NCBI GenBank assembly: GCA_045637095.1
Contig: JAZTYX010000009.1
Coordinates: forward strand, 1 to 34,918
Direction: 5' to 3'
Source: UMGS1649 sp045637095
GTDB lineage: Bacteria > Bacillota > Clostridia > TANB77 > CAG-465
Length of the DNA stretch: 34,918 nt
The position numbers were made by a program, and so were the translations under genes. The notes under the pieces were generated by a model. The model did not search any database, was not told the origin of the DNA, and worked only from the letters and a program-made list of their open reading frames with translations. This document shows positions 1 through 8,134 of the stretch, piece by piece. Each line of letters begins with the position of its first letter. The stretch's first letter is position 1.

Positions 1-153
1 CAAGGCGGAATAGTTAAAGTTGAGTCTCCTATCCACGTATCAAAAGTAAATTACTACTGCGATAAATGTGGTAAAGGTGTTAAACTTGGACTACAAGTTA
101 AAGACGGTAAAAAAATAAGAGTATGCAGAAAATGTAATACTGAAATTAAATAA
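1..153 (+). CDS. rplX: 50S ribosomal protein L24, C-terminal part (partial)
   Basis: The window opens inside this gene; frame 1 reads 50 residues to a TAA stop. L24 is an early assembly-initiating protein of the large ribosomal subunit. The visible part holds the conserved GG.V..ES.IHVS region followed by a CDKC...CRKC zinc-ribbon-like pair of Cys-x2-Cys motifs, found in many Firmicute L24 proteins. It is followed after 13 bases by rplE with an AAGGAGG site overlapping its stop codon, the usual spc-operon order L24-L5-S14-S8. The start and the KOW domain lie outside the window. Confidence 0.93.
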   Translation, partial: QGGIVKVESPIHVSKVNYYCDKCGKGVKLGLQVKDGKKIRVCRKCNTEIK

Positions 154-166
154 GGAGGACTAAGTG

Positions 167-706
167 ATGGATCTTAAAGAAAGATACATAAAAGAAGTAG
201 TACCTGCATTAATGACAAAATTTAACTACAAATCAGTAATGCAAGTACCAAAACTTGAAAAAATAGTTATAAATATGGGTGTTTCTGATGTTAAAGATAA
301 CTCTAAAGCATTAGATATCGCTGCAAAAGATCTTGAAGCTATATCAGGTCAAAAGCCTCTTATAACAAAAGCTAAAAAATCAATAGCTGCGTTTAAATTA
401 AGAGAAGGTATGAATATCGGATGCAAAGTTACTTTAAGAAGAGAAAAAATGTATGATTTCGCTACTAGATTATTTGACGTAGCACTTCCTAGAGTAAGAG
501 ACTTCAAAGGTCTTTCAACAAAATCTTTTGATGGAAGAGGAAATTATGCTTTTGGTATTAAAGAGCAAATGATATTCCCAGAAATCGAATTTGATAAGGT
601 AGATAAAGCTCGTGGTATGGATGTTATATTCGTAACAACAGCTAAGTCAGATGAAGAAGCTAAAGCTCTTCTAGAACTACTTGGCCTACCTTTTGCAAAG
701 AATTAA
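167..706 (+). CDS. rplE: 50S ribosomal protein L5
   Basis: A 179-residue protein of normal L5 length. L5 binds 5S rRNA and contacts the P-site tRNA and the small subunit across bridge B1b. Recognisable segments are the N-terminal LKERY and KLEKIVINMGV, the central ISGQKPLITKAKKSIA..KLREG, and the C-terminal FPEIEFDK region with a GMDVIFVTTAK tail. A GTG lies immediately before the ATG at 167. I chose the ATG because it sits 8 bases after the AAGGAGG site. Second visible gene of the spc operon. Confidence 0.97.
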   Translation: MDLKERYIKEVVPALMTKFNYKSVMQVPKLEKIVINMGVSDVKDNSKALDIAAKDLEAISGQKPLITKAKKSIAAFKLREGMNIGCKVTLRREKMYDFATRLFDVALPRVRDFKGLSTKSFDGRGNYAFGIKEQMIFPEIEFDKVDKARGMDVIFVTTAKSDEEAKALLELLGLPFAKN

Positions 707-719
707 GGAGGAAAGTTTA

Positions 720-905
720 ATGGCTAAAAAATCAATGATAGCTAAACAACAAAGAACACCTAAGTTTAGCACAAGATATTATAACAGATGTAAATTGTGC
801 GGAAGACCACATGCCTATATAAGAAAGTATGGTATATGCCGTATATGCTTTAGAGAATTAGCATATAAAGGTGAAATACCAGGCGTTAAAAAGGCTAGCT
901 GGTAG
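720..905 (+). CDS. rpsN: 30S ribosomal protein S14, short zinc-binding type
   Basis: A 61-residue S14 of the type Z form. S14 sits in the head of the small subunit and needs zinc in this form. The start MAKKSMIAKQQRTPKF, the CKLCGRPH and CRICFRELA zinc motifs and the GVKKASW end are all typical. The ATG at 720 follows AAGGAGGAAAG. A longer in-frame reading from 681 is rejected because it overlaps the end of rplE and has no ribosome binding site. No zinc-free (long) S14 copy is seen in the window. Confidence 0.97.
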   Translation: MAKKSMIAKQQRTPKFSTRYYNRCKLCGRPHAYIRKYGICRICFRELAYKGEIPGVKKASW

Positions 906-922
906 TAAGGAGGAACGTAAGA

Positions 923-1318
923 ATGAATTTAACAGATCCTATAGCAGATATGTTAACTAGAATAAGAAATGCAGCAAAGCAAAAACATGCAACTGTTGAC
1001 GTTCCTTATTCAAAAGTTAAAGCTGAAATATCAAACATACTATTAAACGAAGGCTTTATTGCTGATAGAGAAGTAGTAGAAAATGGAACACATAAAAATA
1101 TAAGAATAACTCTTAAGTATAAAGAAAACAAATGCGTAATCCAAGGTCTAAAGAGAATCTCTAAACCAGGTCTAAGAATTTACGCTGAAAAAGAAGAATT
1201 ACCAAGAGTATTAAATGGATTAGGAATAGCAATTATTTCTACATCAAAAGGTATTGTTACAGATAAAGTAGCAAGAAAAGAAAACGTTGGTGGCGAAGTA
1301 GTCGCTTACATATGGTAA
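923..1318 (+). CDS. rpsH: 30S ribosomal protein S8
   Basis: A 131-residue protein of normal length. S8 binds 16S rRNA helix 21, organises the central domain of the small subunit and, in well-studied bacteria, represses translation of the spc operon. Visible hallmarks are the N-terminal DPIADMLTRIRNA, the KRISKPGLRIYA segment and the C-terminal GIAIISTSKGI..DK.AR....GGEV.AYIW. The gene has a TAAGGAGG site and lies 17 bases after rpsN. I saw no obvious S8-binding mimic in the flanks but did not fold the mRNA. Confidence 0.97.
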   Translation: MNLTDPIADMLTRIRNAAKQKHATVDVPYSKVKAEISNILLNEGFIADREVVENGTHKNIRITLKYKENKCVIQGLKRISKPGLRIYAEKEELPRVLNGLGIAIISTSKGIVTDKVARKENVGGEVVAYIW

Positions 1319-1331
1319 GGGAGGAGAAAAT

Positions 1332-1868
1332 ATGTCTAGAATAGGAAATAAAGCTATAACAGTTCCAGCTGGAGTAGAAGTTACTGTAAATGGAAATCAC
1401 GTTGTAGTAAAAGGACCAAAAGGAACATTAGAAATGGACGCTGTAAAAGAAATGACAGTTAAAGTTGAAGATGGCGCTGTAGTAGTTCTTAGAGACAACG
1501 ATGAACACAAAGCATTACATGGACTAACAAGATCCCTTATTGCAAATATGGTTACAGGTGTAACAGTAGGTTTCGAAAAGAAACTTGAAATAAACGGTGT
1601 TGGTTACAGAGCAGCTAAACAAGGAAATAAACTTGCTTTAACTCTAGGTTACTCTCATCCAGTAGAAGTATTAGATACTGATACAGTTAAAACTGAAGTA
1701 CCAGATCCTAACACAATATTAGTAAAAGGAATCAACAAACAAGAAGTTGGAGAATTCGCAGCTAAAATAAGAGAATACAGATTACCAGAACCATACAAGG
1801 GCAAAGGAATCAAATACGCTGATGAACGTATAATCAGAAAAGAAGGAAAAGCCGGCGGCAAGAAGTAA
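1332..1868 (+). CDS. rplF: 50S ribosomal protein L6
   Basis: A 178-residue two-domain L6, placed near the factor-binding site of the large subunit beside L7/L12 and the sarcin-ricin loop. Visible signatures are MSRIGNKAI.VP.GV, the KGPKGTL motif, GFEKKLEINGVGYRA near the domain junction, and the L6 signature PEPYKGKGIKYADE near residues 151-164. The C-terminus ends in basic residues. Start supported by GGGAGGAG 6-13 bases upstream. It lies 13 bases after rpsH and 12 before rplR. Confidence 0.97.
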   Translation: MSRIGNKAITVPAGVEVTVNGNHVVVKGPKGTLEMDAVKEMTVKVEDGAVVVLRDNDEHKALHGLTRSLIANMVTGVTVGFEKKLEINGVGYRAAKQGNKLALTLGYSHPVEVLDTDTVKTEVPDPNTILVKGINKQEVGEFAAKIREYRLPEPYKGKGIKYADERIIRKEGKAGGKK

Positions 1869-1880
1869 GGAGGATAAAAA

Positions 1881-2240
1881 ATGAGAAGTAGAGATAGCAA
1901 ACAAGCTAAAAGAGTTGCAAGACAAAGCAGAGTAAGAGCTACTGTAAAAGGTACAAGCGCAAGACCAAGACTTTGTGTTAACAAAAGCTTAACAAACATT
2001 TATGCACAATTAATTGATGATGAAACTAGAACTACACTTGTTTCAGCCTCAACTCTTGACAAAGAGGTTAAGACTAAAGCTTCTAACGTAGAAGCAGCAA
2101 AAGAAGTAGGAACTTTAATTGCTAAACGTGCATTAGAAAAGAAAATAGATACAGTAGTATTCGATAGAAATGGTTACTTATACCATGGAAAAGTTAAAGA
2201 ATTAGCAGAAGCTGCAAGAGCAGCAGGACTTAAGTTTTAA
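1881..2240 (+). CDS. rplR: 50S ribosomal protein L18
   Basis: A 119-residue protein of normal length. L18 binds 5S rRNA with L5 and brings it into the central protuberance. Recognisable are the basic N-terminus, RLCVNKSLTNIYAQLIDDE in the first half, an ASTLDKE block, and the C-terminal VVFDRNGYLYHGKVKELAEAAR signature. Start at ATG after TAAGGAGGATAAAA. The order L6-L18-S5 is conserved. Confidence 0.97.
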   Translation: MRSRDSKQAKRVARQSRVRATVKGTSARPRLCVNKSLTNIYAQLIDDETRTTLVSASTLDKEVKTKASNVEAAKEVGTLIAKRALEKKIDTVVFDRNGYLYHGKVKELAEAARAAGLKF

Positions 2241-2260
2241 GGTTAGGAGGAAAAATAACA

Positions 2261-2800
2261 ATGACTGATACTAAACAAGTTAAAGAAAACAGACAACGTA
2301 GAGAAAAAAGAGAAGACAGAACACCTGAATTCAAAGAAAAAGTTGTTTACGTTGGACGTGTTGCTAAAGTTGTAAAAGGCGGAAGAACATTTAGATTTAG
2401 CGTACTTGTAGTAGTTGGAGATGAAAAAGGAAGAATTGGTGTTGGATCAGGAAAAGCATCAGAAGTTCCAGAAGCAATCAAAAAAGCTACAGATGCAGCT
2501 AAGAAAAACTTAATAAAAGTTCCAGTTGTAAATGGAACAGTACCTCACGAATATACTAAAAAACTTGGTTCTTCAATCGTAATAATCAAGCCAGCTCCAG
2601 AAGGTACAGGTGTTATCGCTGGTGGTGCTGTAAGACCAGTTCTTGAACTTGCAGGAATTAAAAACGTTACAGCTAAAACACTAGGATCTCGTAATGGAAG
2701 AAACGTAGTACTTGCTACAGTTGCTGCATTACAAGAAATGAGAACAGTTGAACAAGTGGCTGCAGCTCGTGATATTACAGTAGAAAAATTATTAAAATAA
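2261..2800 (+). CDS. rpsE: 30S ribosomal protein S5
   Basis: A 179-residue protein of normal length. S5 lies on the solvent side near the mRNA entry and the decoding centre and contributes to translational accuracy. Visible are a charged N-terminal extension (about residues 1-25), the S5 double-stranded-RNA-binding-like domain with KVVKGGRTFRFS and GDEKGRIGVGSGKA, and the C-terminal domain with ASGGAVR-like IAGGAVRPVLELAG and GSRNGRNVV. It is directly followed by rplO: the L30 gene (rpmD) normally between them is absent from the 26-base gap. Confidence 0.97.
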   Translation: MTDTKQVKENRQRREKREDRTPEFKEKVVYVGRVAKVVKGGRTFRFSVLVVVGDEKGRIGVGSGKASEVPEAIKKATDAAKKNLIKVPVVNGTVPHEYTKKLGSSIVIIKPAPEGTGVIAGGAVRPVLELAGIKNVTAKTLGSRNGRNVVLATVAALQEMRTVEQVAAARDITVEKLLK

Positions 2801-2826
2801 TAGTATAAGAGAGGAGGATGACCTAA

Positions 2827-3264
2827 ATGGAAATACATAATTTAGGACCAGCTGTTGAAAAGAAATCTAGAAATAGAGTAGGTCGTGGAATTGGAAGCGG
2901 TAACGGAAAAACTGCTGGAAAAGGACATAAAGGACAAAAAGCTAGAACAGGTGGAAAAATAAGAAGAGGGTTCGAAGGAGGACAAACTCCACTTTATAGA
3001 AGAATCCCTAAACGTGGATTTAATAACATATTTAGCACTGAATACGCTACAGTTAATGTTTCTGATCTTGAAAGATTTGAAAATGGTACAGTAGTAAATA
3101 TGGAACTTTTAGTTAAAGAAGGATTAGTAAGAAAAGAATTAGCAGGACTTAAAGTACTTGGTAATGGAACACTTACTAAGAAAGTAACAGTTGAAGCTAA
3201 AAAGTTCACTAATGCAGCTAAAGAGAAAATAGAAGCAGTAGGTGGAAAGATAGAGGTGAAATAG
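2827..3264 (+). CDS. rplO: 50S ribosomal protein L15
   Basis: A 145-residue protein of normal length. L15 is a late-assembling large-subunit protein whose glycine- and arginine-rich N-terminus threads into 23S rRNA. Visible are GRGIGSGNGKTAGKGHKGQKAR near residues 18-41, GFEGGQTPLYRRIPKRGF near 50-67, and the C-terminal KVLGNG.L.KK.TV.A..F...A...IE..GG. Start at ATG after GAGGAGGATGACCTAA. The stop codon at 3262-3264 is one base before the secY start, suggesting coupled translation. Confidence 0.96.
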   Translation: MEIHNLGPAVEKKSRNRVGRGIGSGNGKTAGKGHKGQKARTGGKIRRGFEGGQTPLYRRIPKRGFNNIFSTEYATVNVSDLERFENGTVVNMELLVKEGLVRKELAGLKVLGNGTLTKKVTVEAKKFTNAAKEKIEAVGGKIEVK

Positions 3265-3265
3265 T

Positions 3266-4570
3266 ATGTTTGAAACAATAAAAAATATGTTTGTAGTAAA
3301 AGATATTCGTAAGAAGATACTATACACTATATTTATAATACTTTTATTCCGTATTGGTACATTTATAACAGTACCTGGAATAAACAAACTAGCATTTATA
3401 GAAGCTTTCGAAGCTCAATCAAATGGAATACTTGGAACAATAAACATTATTTCAGGTGGAGCGTTCAGTAGATTGTCTATATTTGCGATGACTATATCAC
3501 CATATATCACAGCATCAATCGTACTACAACTTCTTCAAACTGTTATCCCAAGTTTAGAAAAACTTGCTAAAGAAGGGGAAACAGGAAGAAAGAAATTAGG
3601 TAAATACACAAAAATGTTAACAATGGCATTTGCAGTTGTTGAAGCTATTGGTCTTTACCTTAACTATAGAACAGCTATGTTACCAGCATTATCTGTTGGA
3701 GCAATGAAAGCTGTTGGTATGATAATGTTTGTACTATGCATGACTGCAGGTACTGCATTATTAATGTGGCTAGCAGATAAAATAACAGAGCATGGAATTG
3801 GAAATGGCGTGTCAATGATAATCTTTGTTGGTATCGTTTCAGGCGCACCAACTGCAATAACAGCTCTAGCAGGATTTGCAGCTATAAGAAAACTTAATAT
3901 ATTAATAGTAGTAGGCGTTGTAATTGCATTTGTTGCACTTCTAGCAGGTGTAATATTTGTACAACAAGCTGAAAGAAGAATACCAGTAAATTATGCGAAA
4001 CGTGTAGTTGGTAGAAAAATGTATGGTGGACAAAATACACACATACCATTAAAACTTGCTATGGCTGGTGTAATGCCAATCATCTTTGCAATGTCATTCT
4101 TAATGATACCAGGTACAATAATTCAATTAGTAACTAAAGGTGCAGCAACAGGATTTTGGGGAGTAGTTCTTAAAATATGTTCAGCAGCTCCTGGTTGGTA
4201 CTTAGTAGCATATGCTATTATATACATGTTATTAATAATTGGATTTACATTTGTATACACAATGTTTACTGTTAATCCTGTGGAAATGTCTAACAACCTA
4301 AAACAAAACGGTGGATTTATCCCAGGAATAAGAGCTGGTAAGAATACAGCAGAATATATAGAAAAAGTATTAAAAAATATTACTTGGTCTGGAGCTATAT
4401 TCTTAGCACTTGTTGCAGTACTTCCAGTAGCATGCCAAGGCTTAATGCCAGATTTAGCATTATCTTTTGGTGGTACTACAATACTTATCGTAGTAAGCGT
4501 TGCTATAGAAACATTAAAGACTATAGAAACACAAATGGTTTCAAGACATTACGATGGTTTCTTAGACTAA
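3266..4570 (+). CDS. secY: Protein translocase subunit SecY
   Basis: The 434-residue channel-forming subunit of the SecYEG translocon, which moves unfolded proteins across or into the cytoplasmic membrane. About ten membrane segments are apparent. The plug-region sequence TINIISGGAFSRLSIFAMTISPYITASI (about residues 58-85), the conserved cytoplasmic VVGRKMYGGQNTHIPLK region, and NPVEMSNNLKQNGGFIPGIR before the last membrane segments are all typical. It starts one base after the rplO stop with an AGGTG site. A terminator follows, so adk is not co-transcribed with it by default. Confidence 0.97.
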   Translation: MFETIKNMFVVKDIRKKILYTIFIILLFRIGTFITVPGINKLAFIEAFEAQSNGILGTINIISGGAFSRLSIFAMTISPYITASIVLQLLQTVIPSLEKLAKEGETGRKKLGKYTKMLTMAFAVVEAIGLYLNYRTAMLPALSVGAMKAVGMIMFVLCMTAGTALLMWLADKITEHGIGNGVSMIIFVGIVSGAPTAITALAGFAAIRKLNILIVVGVVIAFVALLAGVIFVQQAERRIPVNYAKRVVGRKMYGGQNTHIPLKLAMAGVMPIIFAMSFLMIPGTIIQLVTKGAATGFWGVVLKICSAAPGWYLVAYAIIYMLLIIGFTFVYTMFTVNPVEMSNNLKQNGGFIPGIRAGKNTAEYIEKVLKNITWSGAIFLALVAVLPVACQGLMPDLALSFGGTTILIVVSVAIETLKTIETQMVSRHYDGFLD

Positions 4571-4589
4571 TAAGAAATATAAAAAAGTT

Positions 4590-4620
4590 GTTCAAAGTTA
4601 ATCTTTGGGCATCTTTTTTT
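4590..4620 (+). terminator. Terminator after secY
   Basis: GTTCAAAG (4590-4597) pairs with CTTTGGGC (4603-4610) over eight positions, two of them G-U, around a five-base loop. It is followed by ATCTTTTTTT. It ends the spc operon 20 bases after the secY stop. Confidence 0.7.
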
Positions 4621-4634
4621 GCTTAAATATAACA

Positions 4635-4663
4635 TTGACCAATTTGTGCTTTTGGTATATTAT
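4635..4663 (+). promoter_or_regulatory. Promoter for the 4689-6734 operon
   Basis: TTGACC at 4635-4640, a 17-base spacer, and TATTAT at 4658-4663, about 26 bases before the start codon. It lies directly after the secY terminator, consistent with a separate transcription unit inserted between secY and adk. Confidence 0.65.
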
Positions 4664-4688
4664 ATCTATATACAAAAGAGAGGGTAAT

Positions 4689-6212
4689 ATGATGGATAAT
4701 ATGAATAATAATTTAAACAACAATAATATTAATAATGAGTTAAAACCACAAAGAACAAGCTTTGCTAGTTTGATTATAATTATTTTAGTTGTAGCAGGAA
4801 TATTAGCTATGCTTAAAGGTGGAACAGAATTGTATAAAAAAGCAGCGGGAATTGTAGATAGTGTTGGTAAAATAGAAAACAACATCTCTAATCTAGGAGA
4901 CAGCTTTATGGATGAGTATGAAGACAATAACAATCAACAATCGGGCCAAGAAGAGAATAACTCTAGCGATGAAGATAAACCAGCGCAAATTGATCCGTAT
5001 GCAAAATACCCAAATATTAAATGGTCTGGAAAAGAAGATACTGTAAAGAATATTAAGTTGTATATAGAAAATGGAGCAGTGTATTCTAAAGATACTGAAA
5101 ATGGAACAACTCATAAATGGACAACTATAGGTACTCCTAAGAGAATAATGCTTGATCCACCAGCTGTTGTAGCAGTAATGGTTACAGAAGAAGGAAAAGT
5201 ATATGATATTTCTTATGATTCATGTACACAAGTGTTAGAACTTAATAAATATAACATAGTGGACATGGCATATTTAGATAACTATACATACGAGCATTTT
5301 TATTTCTTAACATCTGATGGAAACCTTATAGATAGAAACGGTGTACCATATGAAAAGTATGGGTTTGTAGGCAAAATTGAGTATGGAAAGATGTGGAGTA
5401 TGCCGTTAGACAAATATAATTATGGTTATCATTGGAACAACGAAAAAGATGTATACGAAGTAATAACAAATAGTTCGAAATCTAAACTGTCGTTCTCAAA
5501 AGTATATGCGTTTGATGAATATATGCTAATACAAACATCTCACGGCAAACTATTTAAGTATGAATTTGACAATGTGGCAAAAGAGGAATCAAATACATTT
5601 GTATCTAGAATAGAAAGAAAAGGTTCTGGAGAAAATACAAGTCTTGTAGTTACATTTATGGATTTATCTACAAAAGAGTATAAGAATGTAGAATATGCTT
5701 ATGATGTAAGTAAAAAGAAAGAAATATCTATAGAAAGTATGACAAAATATGTTGAACAACCTAAAGTCGAAGTACCAGATCTTTCTGGAGCTATAGATGA
5801 ATTAGAAAAGATATCTGATCAATTACAACGACTTATTATAGCGGCATATGATGCAAAAACTTTAACAGGAGCAGAAGCTCTAGCGGCTTTTCAACAATAC
5901 CAAAATTCAGATCTTTCAATAATATTAATTACTAATGAAAAAGGAACTGCATATACAGGTAAATACAAATTAAACGAAAACAACTTAAAAGTAAGTAATT
6001 CAAAAGATGCAGCAGTAGCAAAGGAACATAAGACTTATACCGATGGGGTATATTATATGGGTTCAGCATTAGAATTTGATGAAAATACAAAAAGAACATC
6101 ATTTGCAGATTTGTGGGACAGCTTTGGTGTAAATGCAGGGCAAATATATTATTCTTCAATAATTAAGGATAATTTAGAGAATCCATGCGGCATAGTATTT
6201 ATGCAAAGATAA
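4689..6212 (+). CDS. Membrane-anchored surface protein with a pilin-like C-terminal motif
   Basis: A 507-residue protein of unknown function. It has an Asn-rich N-terminus, one membrane segment near residues 24-42 (ASLIIIILVVAGILAML), a flexible acidic Asn/Gln/Glu linker to about residue 100, and a large, probably external, beta-rich body. Residues 379-393 read LQRLIIAAYDAKTLT, which matches 11 of 15 positions with LQNQITAAYDGKTLT in the pilin-like protein at 34730; here the sequence continues as GAEALAAF. The tail therefore looks like a pilus-subunit-type domain on a separate membrane anchor. Two adjacent ATGs (4689, 4692) both fit the GAGAGGG site. Co-transcribed with the next gene. Function is inferred, not recognised from a named family. 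Confidence 0.8.
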   Translation: MMDNMNNNLNNNNINNELKPQRTSFASLIIIILVVAGILAMLKGGTELYKKAAGIVDSVGKIENNISNLGDSFMDEYEDNNNQQSGQEENNSSDEDKPAQIDPYAKYPNIKWSGKEDTVKNIKLYIENGAVYSKDTENGTTHKWTTIGTPKRIMLDPPAVVAVMVTEEGKVYDISYDSCTQVLELNKYNIVDMAYLDNYTYEHFYFLTSDGNLIDRNGVPYEKYGFVGKIEYGKMWSMPLDKYNYGYHWNNEKDVYEVITNSSKSKLSFSKVYAFDEYMLIQTSHGKLFKYEFDNVAKEESNTFVSRIERKGSGENTSLVVTFMDLSTKEYKNVEYAYDVSKKKEISIESMTKYVEQPKVEVPDLSGAIDELEKISDQLQRLIIAAYDAKTLTGAEALAAFQQYQNSDLSIILITNEKGTAYTGKYKLNENNLKVSNSKDAAVAKEHKTYTDGVYYMGSALEFDENTKRTSFADLWDSFGVNAGQIYYSSIIKDNLENPCGIVFMQR

Positions 6213-6230
6213 TAAAGAGGGGGAAAATAT

Positions 6231-6734
6231 ATGGTAGTAGCAAGTATAATTTTTGGAATATTGGGATTACTTTCGTTCTGGGTACCAATAATAGGTTTAA
6301 TATTTGCTGGTATAGCGCTATTATTAGGAATAATAGCTGTACTAAATAAAAACAATACAGCAAAAACAGGATTGAAAGTAACAGCGTTAGTTATAGCAAT
6401 AATAGCAGTAGGAATGTCTTACTTAATAACTTCAACTATAGTAGGAGTTGCAGCGGTAGCTTTTGATTTGTTAGAAGAAGTAACAACAATGGCTAATAAA
6501 TTAGAAGATAAACCAGAACTTCAAGAATTAGCGTCAGATTTATATAACGAATATATAGCGATAATAATCGAAAACAAATTTTCAAAAGATAAAATATCTA
6601 ACGAAGTAGCTGAAAGAAGATATATAGATATTTTAATGAATGAGCATAGGGATTTGTTCAATGAGGGTTATGACATAAAAATGAAGGAAGATTATAAATT
6701 CGAAATAATAAGTCCTGATGAAACAATGATATAG
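6231..6734 (+). CDS. DUF4190-like small membrane protein
   Basis: A 167-residue protein. The first 70 residues hold two to three hydrophobic segments with the repeating pattern IIFGILGLLSFWVPIIGLIFAGIA and LLGIIAVLNKN..AKTGLKVTALVIAII, resembling the DUF4190 membrane domain. The C-terminal 100 residues are charged, mostly helical and probably soluble. A third hydrophobic segment (LITSTIVGVAAVAFDLL) separates the halves. It starts 18 bases after the preceding stop with a GAGGGGG site, so the two genes form one operon closed by a terminator. Specific role unknown; the partner gene suggests a cell-envelope role. Confidence 0.75.
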   Translation: MVVASIIFGILGLLSFWVPIIGLIFAGIALLLGIIAVLNKNNTAKTGLKVTALVIAIIAVGMSYLITSTIVGVAAVAFDLLEEVTTMANKLEDKPELQELASDLYNEYIAIIIENKFSKDKISNEVAERRYIDILMNEHRDLFNEGYDIKMKEDYKFEIISPDETMI

Positions 6735-6744
6735 AATAAAATTG

Positions 6745-6776
6745 AAAGGTAAGTCTAACTTACCTTTTATTTTTAT
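6745..6776 (+). terminator. Terminator of the 4689-6734 operon
   Basis: Perfect nine-base stem AAAGGTAAG (6745-6753) / CTTACCTTT (6759-6767) with loop TCTAA, followed by TATTTTTAT. Confidence 0.8.
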
Positions 6777-6826
6777 CCCACAACTTCCCATAAAAATATA
6801 ATAATTTATACAAAGTTATATAGTAG

Positions 6827-6931
6827 TATATAAGTGTAGAAAGCATACGATAAAGGTATATTTCTACATAGTATATACTGATAAATTTTTCCCCTTTAAG
6901 CGAACATTTTTGTTCGCTTAAACTCTTTTTT
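6827..6931 (+). ncRNA. Possible small structured RNA ending in a strong terminator
   Basis: No gene lies upstream to own the terminator here: TTTAAGCGAACA (6895-6906) pairs perfectly over 12 bases with TGTTCGCTTAAA (6911-6922) around TTTT, followed by CTCTTTTTT. Upstream is a nested hairpin, TGTAGAAA (6835-6842) with TTTCTACA (6861-6868) enclosing ATAC/GTAT. A weak promoter-like pair (TTTATA at 6805-6810, TATATA at 6827-6832, spacer 16) could start a transcript of about 90 nt. It may be a stand-alone small RNA or a leader of the downstream pseudopilin gene; I recognise no known riboswitch core. Confidence 0.35.
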
Positions 6932-6940
6932 AAAAAGGTA

Positions 6941-6982
6941 TTTACAAATACTCATATATATATTAATATACATATATATGAG
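6941..6982 (+). promoter_or_regulatory. Promoter of 7004-8119 with an overlapping inverted repeat
   Basis: TTTACA (6941-6946), a 17-base spacer and TAATAT (6964-6969). An inverted repeat CTCATATATAT (6951-6961) / ATATATATGAG (6972-6982) brackets the -10 element, so a dimeric regulator could bind there. The AT-rich composition makes chance palindromes likely, which lowers confidence in an operator. Confidence 0.5.
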
Positions 6983-7003
6983 AATATATATTAGGGGGAA
7001 TAT

Positions 7004-8119
7004 ATGAGAAAACAAGGCATAAGCTTAATAGTATTAAGTATAACAATACTTGTAATGGCAATACTTGCAGCAACAGCAATAATTGCATTAGAAGATAGTG
7101 GAATAATAGGAAGAGCAAAGAACACTGTAACAAAACAAAATTATGCTGAAGAATATACAAGACTACAAGTAATAAAAAACGGAATAATGACAGATAATTT
7201 AGGAACAATAACAGTAGAAGAATTTATTACAGAATTAAAGGATAAAGGTATAATAGAAAATGATGGTGTGCTAAATGCAGATGGAAGTACAACAATAACA
7301 ACAGTATCTGGAAATGAATTTACTATATCTCAAGAGGCCGGTTCAGATATGACATTAGAGTATACAGGGGATGATACAAACAAACCAGCACCTGCACCAG
7401 TTATAACATTAAATAAAACAACATTATCTGAAGAAGTAGCTACAGGAGGTACTAAAACAGTATCGCTTACAGCAACAACATCAAATCTTACAGGAAATAT
7501 AACATGGACAAGTAGTAATACAAGTGTAGCTACAGTTAGTGGAACTAACACAGGAGCAACATTAACACTAAAAACATCAGGTACAGCAACAATAACGGCT
7601 ACATCAGGAACCACTACAGCTACATGCACAGTAACAGTAACAAATAAACTGTTAACAACAACATTAAGCGCGAATACATTAACAATATCTAATATACCAA
7701 GTGGAGTTACACAATTTGCAATATATGCAAGTGGAACATTAAAGAAAACAGTAACGACAACAACTGTAGATTTATCTACATTAGGATTAACAAATGGAAC
7801 ATATACAATAACAGTAAAACCAGCAGGAACAGGATATACAAGTGCAACAGCAAGTGCTGGTAAATCTTACACAGTAATTAAGTTTACTATAGCAGGAACA
7901 ACGAGTTATACAAGAAGTGGATCAACATGGACAGAATGGGTAAACAGCTCATACAATAACAGAAGTGCATATATATCTTCTTCTAAGGTATATGTAGGAA
8001 GTAAATATGTAACAACAACATCAAGCGGAAGTACAGCAGTATCTTCTACCGCAACAATTACTTCAGGAACTGCATATGGTACATATGGTTCAACAGTTCC
8101 AGAAGCTAGCCCATATTAA
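7004..8119 (+). CDS. Pseudopilin-like secreted protein with a Big2 domain
   Basis: A 371-residue protein. The start MRKQGISLIVLSITILVMAI resembles a class III or type IV prepilin leader: a short basic leader, Gly5, then a long hydrophobic helix to about residue 27. The usual Glu at +5 after the cut is absent. Residues 30-60 continue as a pilin-type amphipathic helix (IIGRAKNTV.KQNYAEEY). Residues 132-214 form a bacterial Ig-like Big2 domain (ITLNKTTLSEEV...ITWTSSNTSVATVS...ATITATSG). Residues 217-292 look like a second beta-sandwich, and the rest is a Ser/Thr/Tyr-rich tail. Likely a surface or pilus-tip protein needing a prepilin peptidase, which is not encoded in this window. Own promoter and terminator. 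Confidence 0.8.
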   Translation: MRKQGISLIVLSITILVMAILAATAIIALEDSGIIGRAKNTVTKQNYAEEYTRLQVIKNGIMTDNLGTITVEEFITELKDKGIIENDGVLNADGSTTITTVSGNEFTISQEAGSDMTLEYTGDDTNKPAPAPVITLNKTTLSEEVATGGTKTVSLTATTSNLTGNITWTSSNTSVATVSGTNTGATLTLKTSGTATITATSGTTTATCTVTVTNKLLTTTLSANTLTISNIPSGVTQFAIYASGTLKKTVTTTTVDLSTLGLTNGTYTITVKPAGTGYTSATASAGKSYTVIKFTIAGTTSYTRSGSTWTEWVNSSYNNRSAYISSSKVYVGSKYVTTTSSGSTAVSSTATITSGTAYGTYGSTVPEASPY

Positions 8120-8134
8120 TAGTAATTAATAGTT

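Noticed and set aside
6901..6916. CGAAC......GTTCG as a LexA (SOS) operator
   Set aside because: The Gram-positive LexA box has four bases between the half sites; here there are six, and the bases are part of a 12-base terminator stem.
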